Assembly (NCBI RefSeq): GCF_016899425.1
Contig: NZ_CP045996.1
Coordinates: 310,001-374,000, forward strand
Reading direction: 5' to 3'
DNA length: 64,000 nucleotides
Source: Burkholderia sp. MS389
GTDB lineage: Bacteria > Pseudomonadota > Gammaproteobacteria > Burkholderiales > Burkholderiaceae
Below are positions 8,321 through 17,372 of this stretch, in pieces. The first letter of the stretch is position 1. Every line of letters begins with the position of its first letter. A program made the position numbers and the translations under genes. A model generated the notes under the pieces. It was not told the origin of the DNA. It saw only the letters and a list, made by a program, of their open reading frames with translations, and made no database searches.

Positions 8321-9018
8321 TGCTCGACGTGAAAGAGGTTCATGCGTGCTACGGCAAGAGCCACGTGCTGCAGGGCATTTCGCTGAACGTGAACGAAGGC
8401 GAGGCAGTGACGCTGCTCGGCCGCAACGGCGCGGGCAAGTCGACGACGCTCAAGACGATCGCGGGCGTCGTCGCGCCGACCGGCGGCACGGTGACGTTCG
8501 CGGGCCGACCGGTGTCCGGGCAGCCCGCGCACCGGATCGCCGCGCGCGGCCTGTGCTTCGTGCCCGAGCATCGCGGGATCTTCCGGCTGCTGTCGGTCGA
8601 GGAAAACCTGCGGCTCGGCGCGCGTCGCGATTCGCCGTGGCAGCTCGACGATATCTACCGGATCTTTCCGCGCCTGAAGGAGCGCCGTCGCAACGGCGGC
8701 GCGCAGTTGTCGGGCGGCGAGCAGCAGATGCTCGCGATCGGTCGCGCGCTGATGAATCATCCGCGGCTGCTGATGCTCGACGAGCCGGTCGAGGGGCTTG
8801 CGCCGGTGATCGTCGAGGAAATCGTCGAGCAACTGAAGCGGATCAAGGCGGCCGGCGTCGCGATCCTGCTCGTCGAACAGAACCTCGAAGTGTGCACGCA
8901 GCTCGCCGATCGCCACTTCGTGATCGAGCAGGGCGTGATCGTCTACGAAGGCAGCAACGCGGCGTTCGCGGCCGATCACGACGTGAAGGACCGCTACCTG
9001 GGCGTCGGCGTCGCATGA
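8317..9018 (+). CDS. livF: branched-chain-type ABC transporter ATP-binding protein (LivF type)
   Basis: 233 aa, the usual LivF length. It has Walker A GRNGAGKST, signature LSGGEQQMLAIGRAL and Walker B LLMLDEPVEGLAP. It starts inside the end of the LivG-type gene (4-base overlap). It forms the second half of the ATPase pair of the importer. Nothing in the sequence reports the substrate. Confidence 0.92.
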   Translation: MMLDVKEVHACYGKSHVLQGISLNVNEGEAVTLLGRNGAGKSTTLKTIAGVVAPTGGTVTFAGRPVSGQPAHRIAARGLCFVPEHRGIFRLLSVEENLRLGARRDSPWQLDDIYRIFPRLKERRRNGGAQLSGGEQQMLAIGRALMNHPRLLMLDEPVEGLAPVIVEEIVEQLKRIKAAGVAILLVEQNLEVCTQLADRHFVIEQGVIVYEGSNAAFAADHDVKDRYLGVGVA

Positions 9019-9050
9019 GCCGTGCCCTTTCAATGCGAGGAATGGCAACG

Positions 9051-10340
9051 ATGCAAGTACAGGATTCGACTCCGGGCGTCGCGGCGTCCGGCTTGCGCGT
9101 CGACGGCGCGCGGCTGTGGGACAGCCTGATGCGGCTCGCGCGGATCGGCGCGACCGACAAGGGCGGCGTGTGCCGTCTCGCGCTCACCGAACTCGATCGC
9201 GACGCGCGCGACCTGTTCGTCGCGTGGGCGCAGGACATCGGTTGCACGGTGCGCGTCGATGCGATCGGCAATATCTTTGCGCGGCGCGCCGGCGAACGGG
9301 ACGACCTGCCGCCCGTGGCGACGGGCAGCCATATCGACACGCAACCGACGGGCGGCAAGTTCGACGGCAACTACGGCGTGCTGGCCGGCCTCGAGGTGCT
9401 GCGCACGCTCGACGACGCCGGGGTGCGCACGCGCGCGCCGCTCGAGGTGGCGGTCTGGACCAACGAGGAAGGGTCGCGCTTCGTCCCGGTGATGATGGGT
9501 TCCGGCGTGTTCGCGGGCGCGTTCACGCTCGACCATGCGCTCGCGCAATGCGATCGCGACGGCGTGTCGGTGCGCGACGCGCTGGCCGCGATCGGCTACG
9601 CGGGCAGTGCGGACGACGGGCACGGCGCGCATCCGGTCGGCGCGTATTTCGAAGCGCATATCGAGCAGGGGCCGGTGCTGGAAGCGCACGACACGACGAT
9701 CGGCGTGGTCGAGGGCGCGCTCGGACAGCGCTGGTACGACGTGACCGTCCACGGGATGGAGGCACATGCGGGCCCGACGCCGATGGAACTGCGGCGCGAC
9801 GCGCTGCTGGTCGCGGCCGATCTCGTGCGCAAGGTGAACGAGATCGCGCGTGCGCATCCGCCGCATGGACGCGGCACGGTGGGCTGGGTCGACGTGCACC
9901 CGAATTCGCGCAACGTGATTCCCGGCCGCGTGACGCTGACCGTCGACCTGCGCGCGGCCGACGACGCGATGCTGGCGGCGATGGATGCGGAGCTGCGTGC
10001 GGCATGCGCGGACCTGGGCGCGGCGGCCGGGATGCGGATCGACATCGAGCCGGTCGTGTACTTTCCGCCGCAGCCGTTCGATCCGGCGCTGGTCGAGCAG
10101 GTCCGTGCCGGCGCGCGTGCACTTGGGCTGTCGTCGATGAACGTGATCAGCGGTGCGGGCCACGACGCGGTGTATCTCGCGCGCGTCGCGCCGACCGCGA
10201 TGATCTTCGTGCCGTGCAAGGACGGCATCAGCCACAACGAGATCGAGGACGCCGATCCGGTGCATCTGGAAGCCGGCTGCAACGTGCTGCTGCACGCGAT
10301 GCTGGGCGCGGCCGGGATCGCGGAGGGCGCCGCGCAATGA
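9051..10340 (+). CDS. M20-family amidase/carbamoylase (N-carbamoyl-L-amino-acid hydrolase-like)
   Basis: About 429 aa. I chose the ATG at 9051 because GAGGA (9037-9041) is well spaced from it; ATGs at 9015 and 9042 are alternatives. The family (allantoate amidohydrolase, N-carbamoyl-amino-acid hydrolase, beta-ureidopropionase) binds two divalent metals. The ligands are visible in TGSHIDTQPTGGKFDGNYGV (His and Asp) and in WTNEEGSRFVP (Glu pair). The late SGAGHDA motif supplies another His/Asp. It would cleave the C-N bond of an imported ureido or amide compound in the cytoplasm. Its stop overlaps the next ATG. The exact substrate is unknown. Confidence 0.88.
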   Translation: MQVQDSTPGVAASGLRVDGARLWDSLMRLARIGATDKGGVCRLALTELDRDARDLFVAWAQDIGCTVRVDAIGNIFARRAGERDDLPPVATGSHIDTQPTGGKFDGNYGVLAGLEVLRTLDDAGVRTRAPLEVAVWTNEEGSRFVPVMMGSGVFAGAFTLDHALAQCDRDGVSVRDALAAIGYAGSADDGHGAHPVGAYFEAHIEQGPVLEAHDTTIGVVEGALGQRWYDVTVHGMEAHAGPTPMELRRDALLVAADLVRKVNEIARAHPPHGRGTVGWVDVHPNSRNVIPGRVTLTVDLRAADDAMLAAMDAELRAACADLGAAAGMRIDIEPVVYFPPQPFDPALVEQVRAGARALGLSSMNVISGAGHDAVYLARVAPTAMIFVPCKDGISHNEIEDADPVHLEAGCNVLLHAMLGAAGIAEGAAQ

Positions 10341-11839
10341 AGATCCTGATTGCCCGGATGAACCACGAGACCAACACGTTCTCGCCGGTGCCGACGCCGC
10401 TCGCCGCGTTCGGCCGCCACGGCCCCGACTGGGGCGACGACGCGTATCGCGCGAATCACGGAATGCGTACCGCGATGGCCGCGTTCATCGATGCGGCCGA
10501 GCGCGAAGGCGCGGACATCGTGACGCCCGTGTCGGCGGCCGCGAACCCGAGCGGGCCCGTCGCGGCCGACGCGTATGCGGCGATCTGCGACGCGATCGTT
10601 GCCGCCGCGCCCGGCTGCGATGCGGTGATGCTCGACCTGCACGGCGCGATGGTCGCCGAGCAGAGCGCGGACGGCGAGGGCGACCTGCTCGCGCGCGTGC
10701 GCGCGGCGCTGCCCGATGCGCCGATCGCGGTCGCGCTCGACCTGCACGCGAACGTCACGCAGAAGCTGATCGACAACGCAGACGTGATCGTCAGTTTCAA
10801 GACCTATCCGCACGTCGACATGGTCGAGACCGGCGAGCATGCGGCGCGCGTGTTGCTCGACCGGATTCACGGCCGCGCGCGGCCCGTGCTCGCATGGCGG
10901 CAGCCGCCGCTGATGACGTCGACGCTGCGCAGCGCGAGCGCCGAAGGCGCGATGCGGCGCGCGGTGGAGGCCGCGCGCGCGGCCGAGGCGGACGGCATGC
11001 TCGCGGTGTCGATCCTGCCCGGCTTCTCGCTCGCGGATATCCCCGCGCCGTGCATCAGCGTGGTCGTGGTGGCCGACGGCGACCGCGCCGCGGCTGACGC
11101 AGTGGCCGAGCGCATCGCACGGCAGATCTGGGACGCGCGCGACGCGTTCGTCTATCGCAGCGCGCCGCTCGCCGAATCGGTCGCGCGGGCCGCGGCGCTC
11201 GCCGACGGCGCGGACCGCCCGGTGCTGATGCTCGATCACGGCGACAACTGCATGTCGGGCGGCCCGTGCGACACGATGGATCTGCTCGAAGCCGCGCTCG
11301 CGCACGGGCTCGACGGAATCGTCAGCGGGCCGTTGTGCGACCCGGAAGCGGTCGCGGCGCTGATCGACGCGGGCGTCGGCGCGACCGTCACGGTGCCGGT
11401 CGGCAACCGGTTGCCGTCGCACGGCGGCGTGCGGCGCGAACCGTTTCGCGCGACGGGCATCGTGCGCGCGATCACCGACGGCGAATACGTGATTACCGGG
11501 CCGACGTATACCGGGCAGCGTGCGTACATGGGACGCGCGGCCGTGCTCGATATCGGCACGGCCACGCTCGTCGTCACCGAGCGCACGCAGGAGCCGTGGG
11601 ATCTCGGCGTGTTCGAGAGCGTCGGCGTCGATCCGCGCCGCGCGCGCTTCCTGCTGCTGAAGTCGCGGATGTATTGCCGGCCGGTGTTCGTGCCGATTTC
11701 GTCCGCGCTGGTCGAATGCGACAGCCGCGGCGTGACGAGCTCGGACTACGGGTTGTTTCGCTACGAGCAGCTCGCGCGGCCGGTGTATCCGCTCGACGAC
11801 ATCGTCGAGTGGTCGGCGGGCACGCGACGCACGGATTGA
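10337..11839 (+). CDS. M81-family (MlrC-like) metallohydrolase
   Basis: 500 aa. The start MKILIARMNHETNTFSPVPT and the motifs MLDLHGAMV, ALDLHANVT and FKTYPHVDMVETG identify the M81/MlrC family (N-terminal DUF1485 plus C-terminal MlrC domain). The first described member hydrolyses linearised microcystin. Most relatives sit beside amidases or hydantoinase-type enzymes and are untested. The conserved Asp/His residues are probably zinc ligands. It is the last gene of the importer operon and starts inside the carbamoylase stop, so the two probably act on one substrate in sequence. Confidence 0.88.
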   Translation: MKILIARMNHETNTFSPVPTPLAAFGRHGPDWGDDAYRANHGMRTAMAAFIDAAEREGADIVTPVSAAANPSGPVAADAYAAICDAIVAAAPGCDAVMLDLHGAMVAEQSADGEGDLLARVRAALPDAPIAVALDLHANVTQKLIDNADVIVSFKTYPHVDMVETGEHAARVLLDRIHGRARPVLAWRQPPLMTSTLRSASAEGAMRRAVEAARAAEADGMLAVSILPGFSLADIPAPCISVVVVADGDRAAADAVAERIARQIWDARDAFVYRSAPLAESVARAAALADGADRPVLMLDHGDNCMSGGPCDTMDLLEAALAHGLDGIVSGPLCDPEAVAALIDAGVGATVTVPVGNRLPSHGGVRREPFRATGIVRAITDGEYVITGPTYTGQRAYMGRAAVLDIGTATLVVTERTQEPWDLGVFESVGVDPRRARFLLLKSRMYCRPVFVPISSALVECDSRGVTSSDYGLFRYEQLARPVYPLDDIVEWSAGTRRTD

Positions 11840-11966
11840 CGGAACCGAACCGGGTGCGAGACGCCGGGCGCGCGCGCTTTCGGGCATCATGCGATGGCGC
11901 CGGCCCGTCGGGCAGCAGGGCCGGGCAATCCATTGCGTCCGCAACCGATCCGGAGAACCGACCGCC

Positions 11967-13154
11967 ATGCATTCGAATCCCTTCCGCCTGCGCAGCGCGC
12001 GCCTGCTCGCCGCGCTGACCCTCGCCACGACGGCCGTTGCCGTGCACGCCGCCGACTGGATCGTGTCCGGCAACGACGGCAAGTATCAACGCGTCGAGGG
12101 CCGCGACACCTATCTGCCTGCCCCGCCCGCCGACACGCTGACGCTGCTCGACGCCAGCACGTTCCCGCCGAAGGTTGCTTTGCAGGTCGACGTCGAGAAC
12201 GGCATCCAGGGGCCGCCGCAGGCCGTCGCGATCACGCCCGACGCGAAGCTCGCGCTGGTCGGCGCGCCGACGCGCTACGACACGGCCGCGAAGCAGCTCG
12301 TGTTCGACACGTTCCTGCAGGTCGTGAATCTCGACAGCGCGCCGCCCGCGATCACGCGCGTCGAGCTCGGCACGCATCCGCAAGGGATCGCGATCGACCG
12401 CGCGGGCCGGCTCGCGATCGTCGCCAACGTCGACGGCAGCGTATCGATCCTGCGCATCGACGGCACGCAGGTGACGCTCGACGGCAACCTGAAAATCGGC
12501 AAGAAGCGGCTGGCCGGGATCAGCTTCACGCACGACGGCAAGCACGCGCTCGTGTCGCTGCGCGACGAGCAGGGCATCGCGGTGCTGAACGTCGACGACG
12601 GCAAGGTGACCGACAGCGGCACGCGGCTGAGTACAGGCGTCGCGCCTTACACGATCGACGTGTCGAGCGACAACCGCTGGGCCGTCGTCAGCAACGTCGG
12701 GCTCGCCGGGCTGCCGGGCTATACCGGCACGCTCGCGGGCGACGCCGATTCGGTCGCGCTGATCGACGTGTCGCGCGTGCCGTTCCGCACGGTTCAGTAT
12801 TTGACGGTGCCGTCGCTGCCGGAAGGCGTCGCGATTTCGCCGAACGGGAAGTGGATCGCCGTGCAGGCAATGGACGGCTCGAACCTGACGGCCGACAACC
12901 CGGGCCGCCACAAGATCGGCAAGGTGCTGCTGTTCGAGATCCGCGACGGGCAGGCCGTGAAGGTGAGCGAGGTGCCGGGAGGCGAAGCCGCGCAGGGCAT
13001 CGCGTTTACCGCCGACAGCCGGCACGTGATCGTGCAGTTCAACGTCGAACGGCAGCTTGCGCTGTATGCGGTCGATGGCGGCAAGCTGCGCGATACGGGC
13101 AAGCGGATCGCGCTGACGGGCGGGCCGTCTTCGTTGAGGACGTTGCCGCGCTGA
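11967..13154 (+). CDS. secreted beta-propeller (YVTN/lactonase-like) protein
   Basis: 395 aa. The start at 11967 is preceded by GGAG (11952-11955). A signal peptide (LLAALTLATTAVAVHAADW) ends near residue 28. The rest is a run of repeats of the form 'D-G-x-x-A-x-V-x-x' (GRLAIVANVDGSVSILRIDG, DGKHALVSLRDEQGIAVLNV, NGKWIAVQAMDGS, DSRHVIVQFNVER), as in seven-bladed YVTN/NHL propellers. The 129 bases upstream separate it from the importer operon, so it is probably its own unit. Such proteins may bind or hydrolyse lactones, but no active-site residue can be assigned here. Confidence 0.75.
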   Translation: MHSNPFRLRSARLLAALTLATTAVAVHAADWIVSGNDGKYQRVEGRDTYLPAPPADTLTLLDASTFPPKVALQVDVENGIQGPPQAVAITPDAKLALVGAPTRYDTAAKQLVFDTFLQVVNLDSAPPAITRVELGTHPQGIAIDRAGRLAIVANVDGSVSILRIDGTQVTLDGNLKIGKKRLAGISFTHDGKHALVSLRDEQGIAVLNVDDGKVTDSGTRLSTGVAPYTIDVSSDNRWAVVSNVGLAGLPGYTGTLAGDADSVALIDVSRVPFRTVQYLTVPSLPEGVAISPNGKWIAVQAMDGSNLTADNPGRHKIGKVLLFEIRDGQAVKVSEVPGGEAAQGIAFTADSRHVIVQFNVERQLALYAVDGGKLRDTGKRIALTGGPSSLRTLPR

Positions 13155-13305
13155 CGGGCTTGGCGGGACTGGTCGGCGGCTTGCGGATCAGCTGCGAGAT
13201 GGCGGAAAACATCATCGCGCGGCTCGACGAAGCGTTGTCAGCCGCGCACGCCGGCGGCGCGGATCACGCGGAACGATGCGGGCCGTTCGGTCGTGAGCGG
13301 CATGC

Positions 13306-13328
13306 GCCCCTTCAAGGGTTGAAGGGGC
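13306..13328. terminator. perfect 10-bp hairpin, probable bidirectional terminator
   Basis: GCCCCTTCAA (13306-13315), loop GGG, then TTGAAGGGGC (13319-13328). It lies between the 3' ends of the propeller gene (+) and the 44-aa gene (-). There is no clear T-run on either side, so its strength as an intrinsic terminator is uncertain. Confidence 0.5.
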
Positions 13329-13394
13329 ACGCGAGCCGGCGACGCGCACGCGGGGATGCGCGCGGTACGGCCGCACCGGGTCGCACGACCGCGG

Positions 13395-13529
13395 TTACGG
13401 ACGCAGCAGATCGAACCCGCCGAATACCACGACACCGCTGAGCGCGATCATTGCGACGGAGTGCTGGCCGAAGTAAAGAATCGCGGCGGCGAGCCACGTC
13501 GTGATGCAGAAGGCGCCGATGCGGGCCAT
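13395..13529 (-). CDS. 44-aa hydrophobic membrane peptide
   Basis: A short frame from ATG (13527-13529) to the stop at 13395 encodes 44 aa. It has two hydrophobic segments, FCITTWLAAAILYFG and VAMIALSGVVVFGGF, consistent with a small inner-membrane protein. A strong ribosome site (GAGGA, 6 bases before the ATG) supports translation. I do not recognise a family. The palindrome at 13659-13677 lies 130 bases upstream and may control it. Confidence 0.55.
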   Translation of the reverse strand: MARIGAFCITTWLAAAILYFGQHSVAMIALSGVVVFGGFDLLRP

Positions 13530-13908
13530 CGTGTGTTCCTCGAATGCGTAATGAAGTGAATGCGTGCCGCACGGCGTTCGCCGCTCGGCGGTGAGCGCCG
13601 TGCGGTACGCGTGCAAGCAGACGGAAAAGGCGACTCGGGGAAGCTGCGAGGGCGTCGTCGGCATACGTTGTATGCCGTGCCTCGAAAGTCCGGGAGTCGG
13701 AGCCGGCGGCATCGCGCGGTCGGGCCTGAACGAGGCGTCCGACGTGCGCATCCGGCCGGCGAAGCGGCGATTTTACCAGTGCCGTCATGCTGCCAATCTG
13801 GCCCTTTCGCGATCAATTGCGATCATCAACGGACAATCCACCCGACCCCGATATTCAAGTTTCGTGTGATGAATGCCGTAAACGGACTGGAAGGCGATTT
13901 CCGCCCCT
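13530..13908. other. intergenic region, no gene seen
   Basis: This stretch holds the 19-base palindrome at 13659-13677 and an AT-richer segment at about 13775-13870, which probably carries promoters for the flanking genes. No frame here shows family-like protein. Confidence 0.5.
13659..13677. promoter_or_regulatory. palindromic operator candidate (8-3-8)
   Basis: CGGCATAC, spacer GTT, GTATGCCG: a perfect 8-bp inverted repeat around three bases. The core CATAC-N3-GTATG is the same as in the palindrome at 50885-50901. Symmetric cores of this kind are typical of GntR-family sites. The nearest genes are the 44-aa peptide (130 bases, minus strand) and the FlxA-like gene (265 bases, plus strand). 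Confidence 0.5.
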
Positions 13909-13941
13909 GTGACTTCGTTTACCGACACACGGACCGACACG

Positions 13942-14427
13942 ATGCAGATCGATTTATCCACGACCACGCGATCGCCGCTCGTTGACAGCGGCGTGGCCGC
14001 GAACCCGCCGGCCGCGACGTCGTCCACCGGCGGCGCGACGGATGCCGCGAGCACGACGGGCACAACTGGCCCAACGGGCGCCACCGCCGTGACTGGCACG
14101 TCGAGCACTCCCGGCACGAAGGATTCGACCGGCGCCGCCGGCGCAACGCCCGGCGCCGCCGGCGCATCGTCGGAGGACCCGGCGGTCGCCCAGCTGAAGG
14201 CGCTGATCGAGCGGCTGCAGAAGCAGCTCGCGACCTTGGAGCGGCAGATGGCCGCCGCGGCCCAGCGCGCCAAGGACGACCCGGCCGCGGCCGTCGAGCA
14301 GCAGTCGCTGAACGCGGAAGCCAGCGCGATTTCGGCCGCGCTCGCGACGGCGATCTCGCAACTCGCCGCGGCGCTGGAAAAATCCGGCGGGTCGCAGTCG
14401 GGCGGGCTGGTGTCGACGCAGGCCTGA
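13942..14427 (+). CDS. FlxA-like protein
   Basis: 161 aa from ATG 13942; a GTG at 13909 would add 11 residues and has a GGAAGG further upstream. The N-terminal 75 residues are a low-complexity Ala/Thr/Ser/Gly linker (TGTTGPTGATAVTGTSSTPG). Residues about 80-150 form amphipathic helices with a coiled-coil pattern (LKALIERLQKQLATLERQM), as in the FlxA family. FlxA belongs to the flagellar regulon in enterobacteria, but its role is unknown. There is no signal peptide. The assignment rests on overall pattern. Confidence 0.6.
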   Translation: MQIDLSTTTRSPLVDSGVAANPPAATSSTGGATDAASTTGTTGPTGATAVTGTSSTPGTKDSTGAAGATPGAAGASSEDPAVAQLKALIERLQKQLATLERQMAAAAQRAKDDPAAAVEQQSLNAEASAISAALATAISQLAAALEKSGGSQSGGLVSTQA

Positions 14428-14497
14428 GCGGCCGCGGCGGCGTCGGCCGCACGCATTACAATCGTCAGTTCGTCTCCCTCTCAAGGACGGCTGAACG

Positions 14498-15310
14498 ATG
14501 AACGCGGAACTCGACGACGACGAACTCGTTCGCTTCGACGCGCACGGCGGCACGCCGCTGCCGGCAGCCGATGCCGAAGGATGGCTCGACCACGACGGCG
14601 CGCGCATCTGGCACGCGTCGTTCGGCCAGGGGCCGGCGGTCGTGCTGCTGCACGGCGGCCTCGGTCATGGCGGCAACTGGGGCAACCAGGTGCCGGCGCT
14701 GCTCGCGGCCGGCTACCGCGCGATCGTGATCGACAGCCGCGGTCACGGCCGCAGCACGCGCGACGACCGCCCCTATTCGTACGAACGCATGGCATCGGAC
14801 GTGCTTGCCGTCCTCGATGCGCTGCACGTCGACCGTGCACGCTTCGTCGGCTGGAGCGACGGCGCATGCATCGCGCTCGTGCTGGCTGCCCGCGCACCGG
14901 AACGCGCGGCCGGCGTGTTGTTCTTCGCGTGCAACATGGATCCGGGCGGCACGAAGGAGATGGCGCCGAGTCCGCTGATCGACCGCTGTTTCGCGCGGCA
15001 TCGGAAGGACTATGCGCGACTGTCCGCGACACCGGACCAGTTCGACGCGTTCGTCGCGGCCGTCAGCGAAATGATGCGCACGCAACCGAATTACACCGCG
15101 CAGGATCTCGCGGCGATCGCCGTGCCGGTTGCGATCGTGCAGGGCGAGCACGACGAATTCATCCGGCCCGAGCATGCGGCGTACCTCGCGCGGACGATCC
15201 CGGGCGCGACGCTGACGATCCTGCCCGACGTGAGCCATTTCGCGCCGCTGCAGCGGCCCGCGCGGTTCAACGCGGCGATGCTGGCGTTTCTCGACCGGCT
15301 GCCACGGTGA
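14498..15310 (+). CDS. alpha/beta-fold hydrolase
   Basis: 270 aa. It is a standard single-domain alpha/beta hydrolase with an intact triad: HGGLGHGGNW as oxyanion motif, nucleophile elbow GWSDG, acid in QGEHDEF, and histidine in LPDVSHF. The motif D-S-R-G-H-G-R-S between strands is typical of the haloperoxidase/3-oxoadipate enol-lactonase group. It acts in the cytoplasm on an ester, lactone or similar substrate that cannot be named. It converges on the DUF4034 gene, and the hairpin at 15313-15364 separates them. Confidence 0.85.
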   Translation: MNAELDDDELVRFDAHGGTPLPAADAEGWLDHDGARIWHASFGQGPAVVLLHGGLGHGGNWGNQVPALLAAGYRAIVIDSRGHGRSTRDDRPYSYERMASDVLAVLDALHVDRARFVGWSDGACIALVLAARAPERAAGVLFFACNMDPGGTKEMAPSPLIDRCFARHRKDYARLSATPDQFDAFVAAVSEMMRTQPNYTAQDLAAIAVPVAIVQGEHDEFIRPEHAAYLARTIPGATLTILPDVSHFAPLQRPARFNAAMLAFLDRLPR

Positions 15311-15312
15311 TA

Positions 15313-15364
15313 CGCGGGCAGGACGCACGGCCCGCGGACGAGCGGCGGCGTGCGTCGGCCCGCG
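15313..15364. terminator. two-part hairpin between convergent genes
   Basis: CGCGGGC (15313-15319) pairs with GCCCGCG (15358-15364), and GACGCAC (15322-15328) with GTGCGTC (15350-15356), giving 14 pairs with a small bulge. It fills the gap between the convergent hydrolase and DUF4034 genes and probably ends both transcripts. Confidence 0.5.
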
Positions 15365-15365
15365 T

Positions 15366-17372
15366 TCAGACCATCGCGTTGTCGGCGCCGGGAATCTCGT
15401 GCGCCTTGATCTGCTTGCGCTGCAGCTTGTAGCGCAGCTTCCCGAGCATGCCGTCCTCGTGGCTGACACGCGTGATGGTGCGCACGTACTCGTCGTCCGG
15501 CGCGATGGCCTGCGCCCCCATGATCCAGCGCACGCTCTCGCGATAGTCGTACAGCGACTTGTCGTTGACGTCGGCAAGGAAGAACGACAGTGCGGCCATT
15601 GCGGCCGGGTGGCCGCCTTCGGCATGCCGGCGCAGTTCGTCGACGTAGCGATGGCGCGACGGATAGTCGTCGATGTCGCCGATGAACATCAGCATGCACT
15701 CGAGGCCGTCGGTATGCCCCATCTCGTGCGCCTTGCGCGCGGCCTCGACGGCCTCGACCTGCATGCGCGCGCGTTCGGCCCGGTCCGTGCTGGTCTGCCC
15801 GATGTGGTAGTACGTGTAGCCGAGCCGATACGCGGCCATGTTGCCGCCGGCTTCCATCGACTCGCGGAAGTAGTGGGCGGCGCGGTACGGGTCGGCCTCG
15901 ACATGCGTGCCGTCCTTGTAGAAGCAACCGAGCAGGTAATCGCACGAATCGCCGCCTGCCTCGTAGCCAAGCTTGCAGACGGCGACGGCATCGGCAGGGC
16001 GCCGGTTTTCGTACTCCAGCGCGGTGGCGACCTGGTTCCATGCGAGCGAGCCGGGCTCGTTCACGCGTGCCGCTTCGAGCCATGCATCGCCGCGCGCGTC
16101 GTCCTGGGCGAAACCGAACGTGCCGGTACGATGTCCGTAGCCGCGCAGGATCATTGCCGCCGTGCACGCGCGAGCGTCCGATGCACGTTCGATCGCGCGG
16201 GTCAGCCAGTCGCCATGCGGATCGAGACTGAGCGCCAGTCGCACGCCGATCGCCATCTTCTGGTCGTTGTCGATCGGCTGGTCGCGTTCCGCTTCCTGCA
16301 GGCGGGCGTACGCTTTTTCGTAGTCCTCGCGCATGTAATGGCTGTGCGCGAGCCAGCTCAGCGTTTCCCAACGGTGATACGGATGCAGCGCCGCCTGCGC
16401 ACGCGCGAGCGTCGCGGTGATCGCGTGGCGCGCATCGTCGTCGTCGTCATTCGCGTCCAGCGTATTGCCGGCGTAGTCGTCGCGCCAGATCTCGTGCAGC
16501 AGCCGGTCCTTTTCGACCGCGTCGAGGTGCGCGCACGCGTCGGACGCGACGAACGCGCGGATGTGATCGTGCGAGCCGCCCCAGCGCGGCTGCATGTACC
16601 AGATGAACGTGCGCATCGGGAAGAACAGCTTCGGGTGGATGTGCAGCGTCGCTTCCATCCAGTACCACTTCTCCTTGCGCAGCTTCTTGCCCTGGACCGG
16701 GCCGGGCAGCGCGTCCGGAAATTCCGGCGGGCAGGCGACCGGCACGTCGGGGTTCAGTCCCGAACGCGCGAACATGCGTTGCAGTTCGGTGCGCGTGGCT
16801 GCGTCGTCGGCGCCGGCGTTCAACTGCAGTTCGGTGACGGGCCAGCGGCGCTCGCGCACGAGCTGCGCGAGCCACTCGGGTTCGCCGAACGACGACACGC
16901 TCGTGAAGATCACCATCGGCGCGCTCCACAACGTCGGCGCGAGCATCAGCGCGCGCAGCGCGGCGACGAGCGTCAGCGTCGCGCACGCATGCGCGCCGAT
17001 CCAGCCGGCTTCGGTCACCGTTTCGGCCCAGCCGCTGCCGCGGTATTCGTAGGCCCAGTGGTGCCAGTAATGCGCTTCGCACAGCCACGCGTGCGCGGAG
17101 CGCGGGTTCGCGGCCTGCCATGCGCGCAGGCGCGCGAGGCCGTCGGCGCCGGCGTCGATACACGGCTGCACGTCGGCCGGCAGCGCGTCGACGTACCGCG
17201 CCTCGGCGGTGCGATCGGCGAAGCTGGCGGCGAGTGCGGCATCGAGTTGCGCGTCGAGCGCGGCATAGTCGCCGGCGCGCAGCAGCGCGTCGACGTCGCA
17301 AATGGACCAGCGGGACGTCGCGGGCGGAATCAGGTCGGCGCAAGCGGAGGACATGTCGGTATCGGCGGTCAT
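15366..17372 (-). CDS. DUF4034 / Sel1-repeat protein
   Basis: 668 aa. It has no signal peptide or membrane segment. Residues about 20-330 match the DUF4034 type (AWLCEAHYWHHWAYEYRGSG, then WYWMEATLHIHPKLFFP and YMQPRWGGSHDHIRAF), rich in Trp, His and Tyr. The C-terminal half has tetratricopeptide/Sel1-like repeats (SCDYLLGCFYKDG, AAYRLGYTYYHIG). Sel1 repeats usually mediate protein contacts. Its ATG overlaps the stop of the DUF1266 gene by 4 bases, and it is the last gene of a coupled trio. The biochemical role is unknown. Confidence 0.8.
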   Translation of the reverse strand: MTADTDMSSACADLIPPATSRWSICDVDALLRAGDYAALDAQLDAALAASFADRTAEARYVDALPADVQPCIDAGADGLARLRAWQAANPRSAHAWLCEAHYWHHWAYEYRGSGWAETVTEAGWIGAHACATLTLVAALRALMLAPTLWSAPMVIFTSVSSFGEPEWLAQLVRERRWPVTELQLNAGADDAATRTELQRMFARSGLNPDVPVACPPEFPDALPGPVQGKKLRKEKWYWMEATLHIHPKLFFPMRTFIWYMQPRWGGSHDHIRAFVASDACAHLDAVEKDRLLHEIWRDDYAGNTLDANDDDDDARHAITATLARAQAALHPYHRWETLSWLAHSHYMREDYEKAYARLQEAERDQPIDNDQKMAIGVRLALSLDPHGDWLTRAIERASDARACTAAMILRGYGHRTGTFGFAQDDARGDAWLEAARVNEPGSLAWNQVATALEYENRRPADAVAVCKLGYEAGGDSCDYLLGCFYKDGTHVEADPYRAAHYFRESMEAGGNMAAYRLGYTYYHIGQTSTDRAERARMQVEAVEAARKAHEMGHTDGLECMLMFIGDIDDYPSRHRYVDELRRHAEGGHPAAMAALSFFLADVNDKSLYDYRESVRWIMGAQAIAPDDEYVRTITRVSHEDGMLGKLRYKLQRKQIKAHEIPGADNAMV

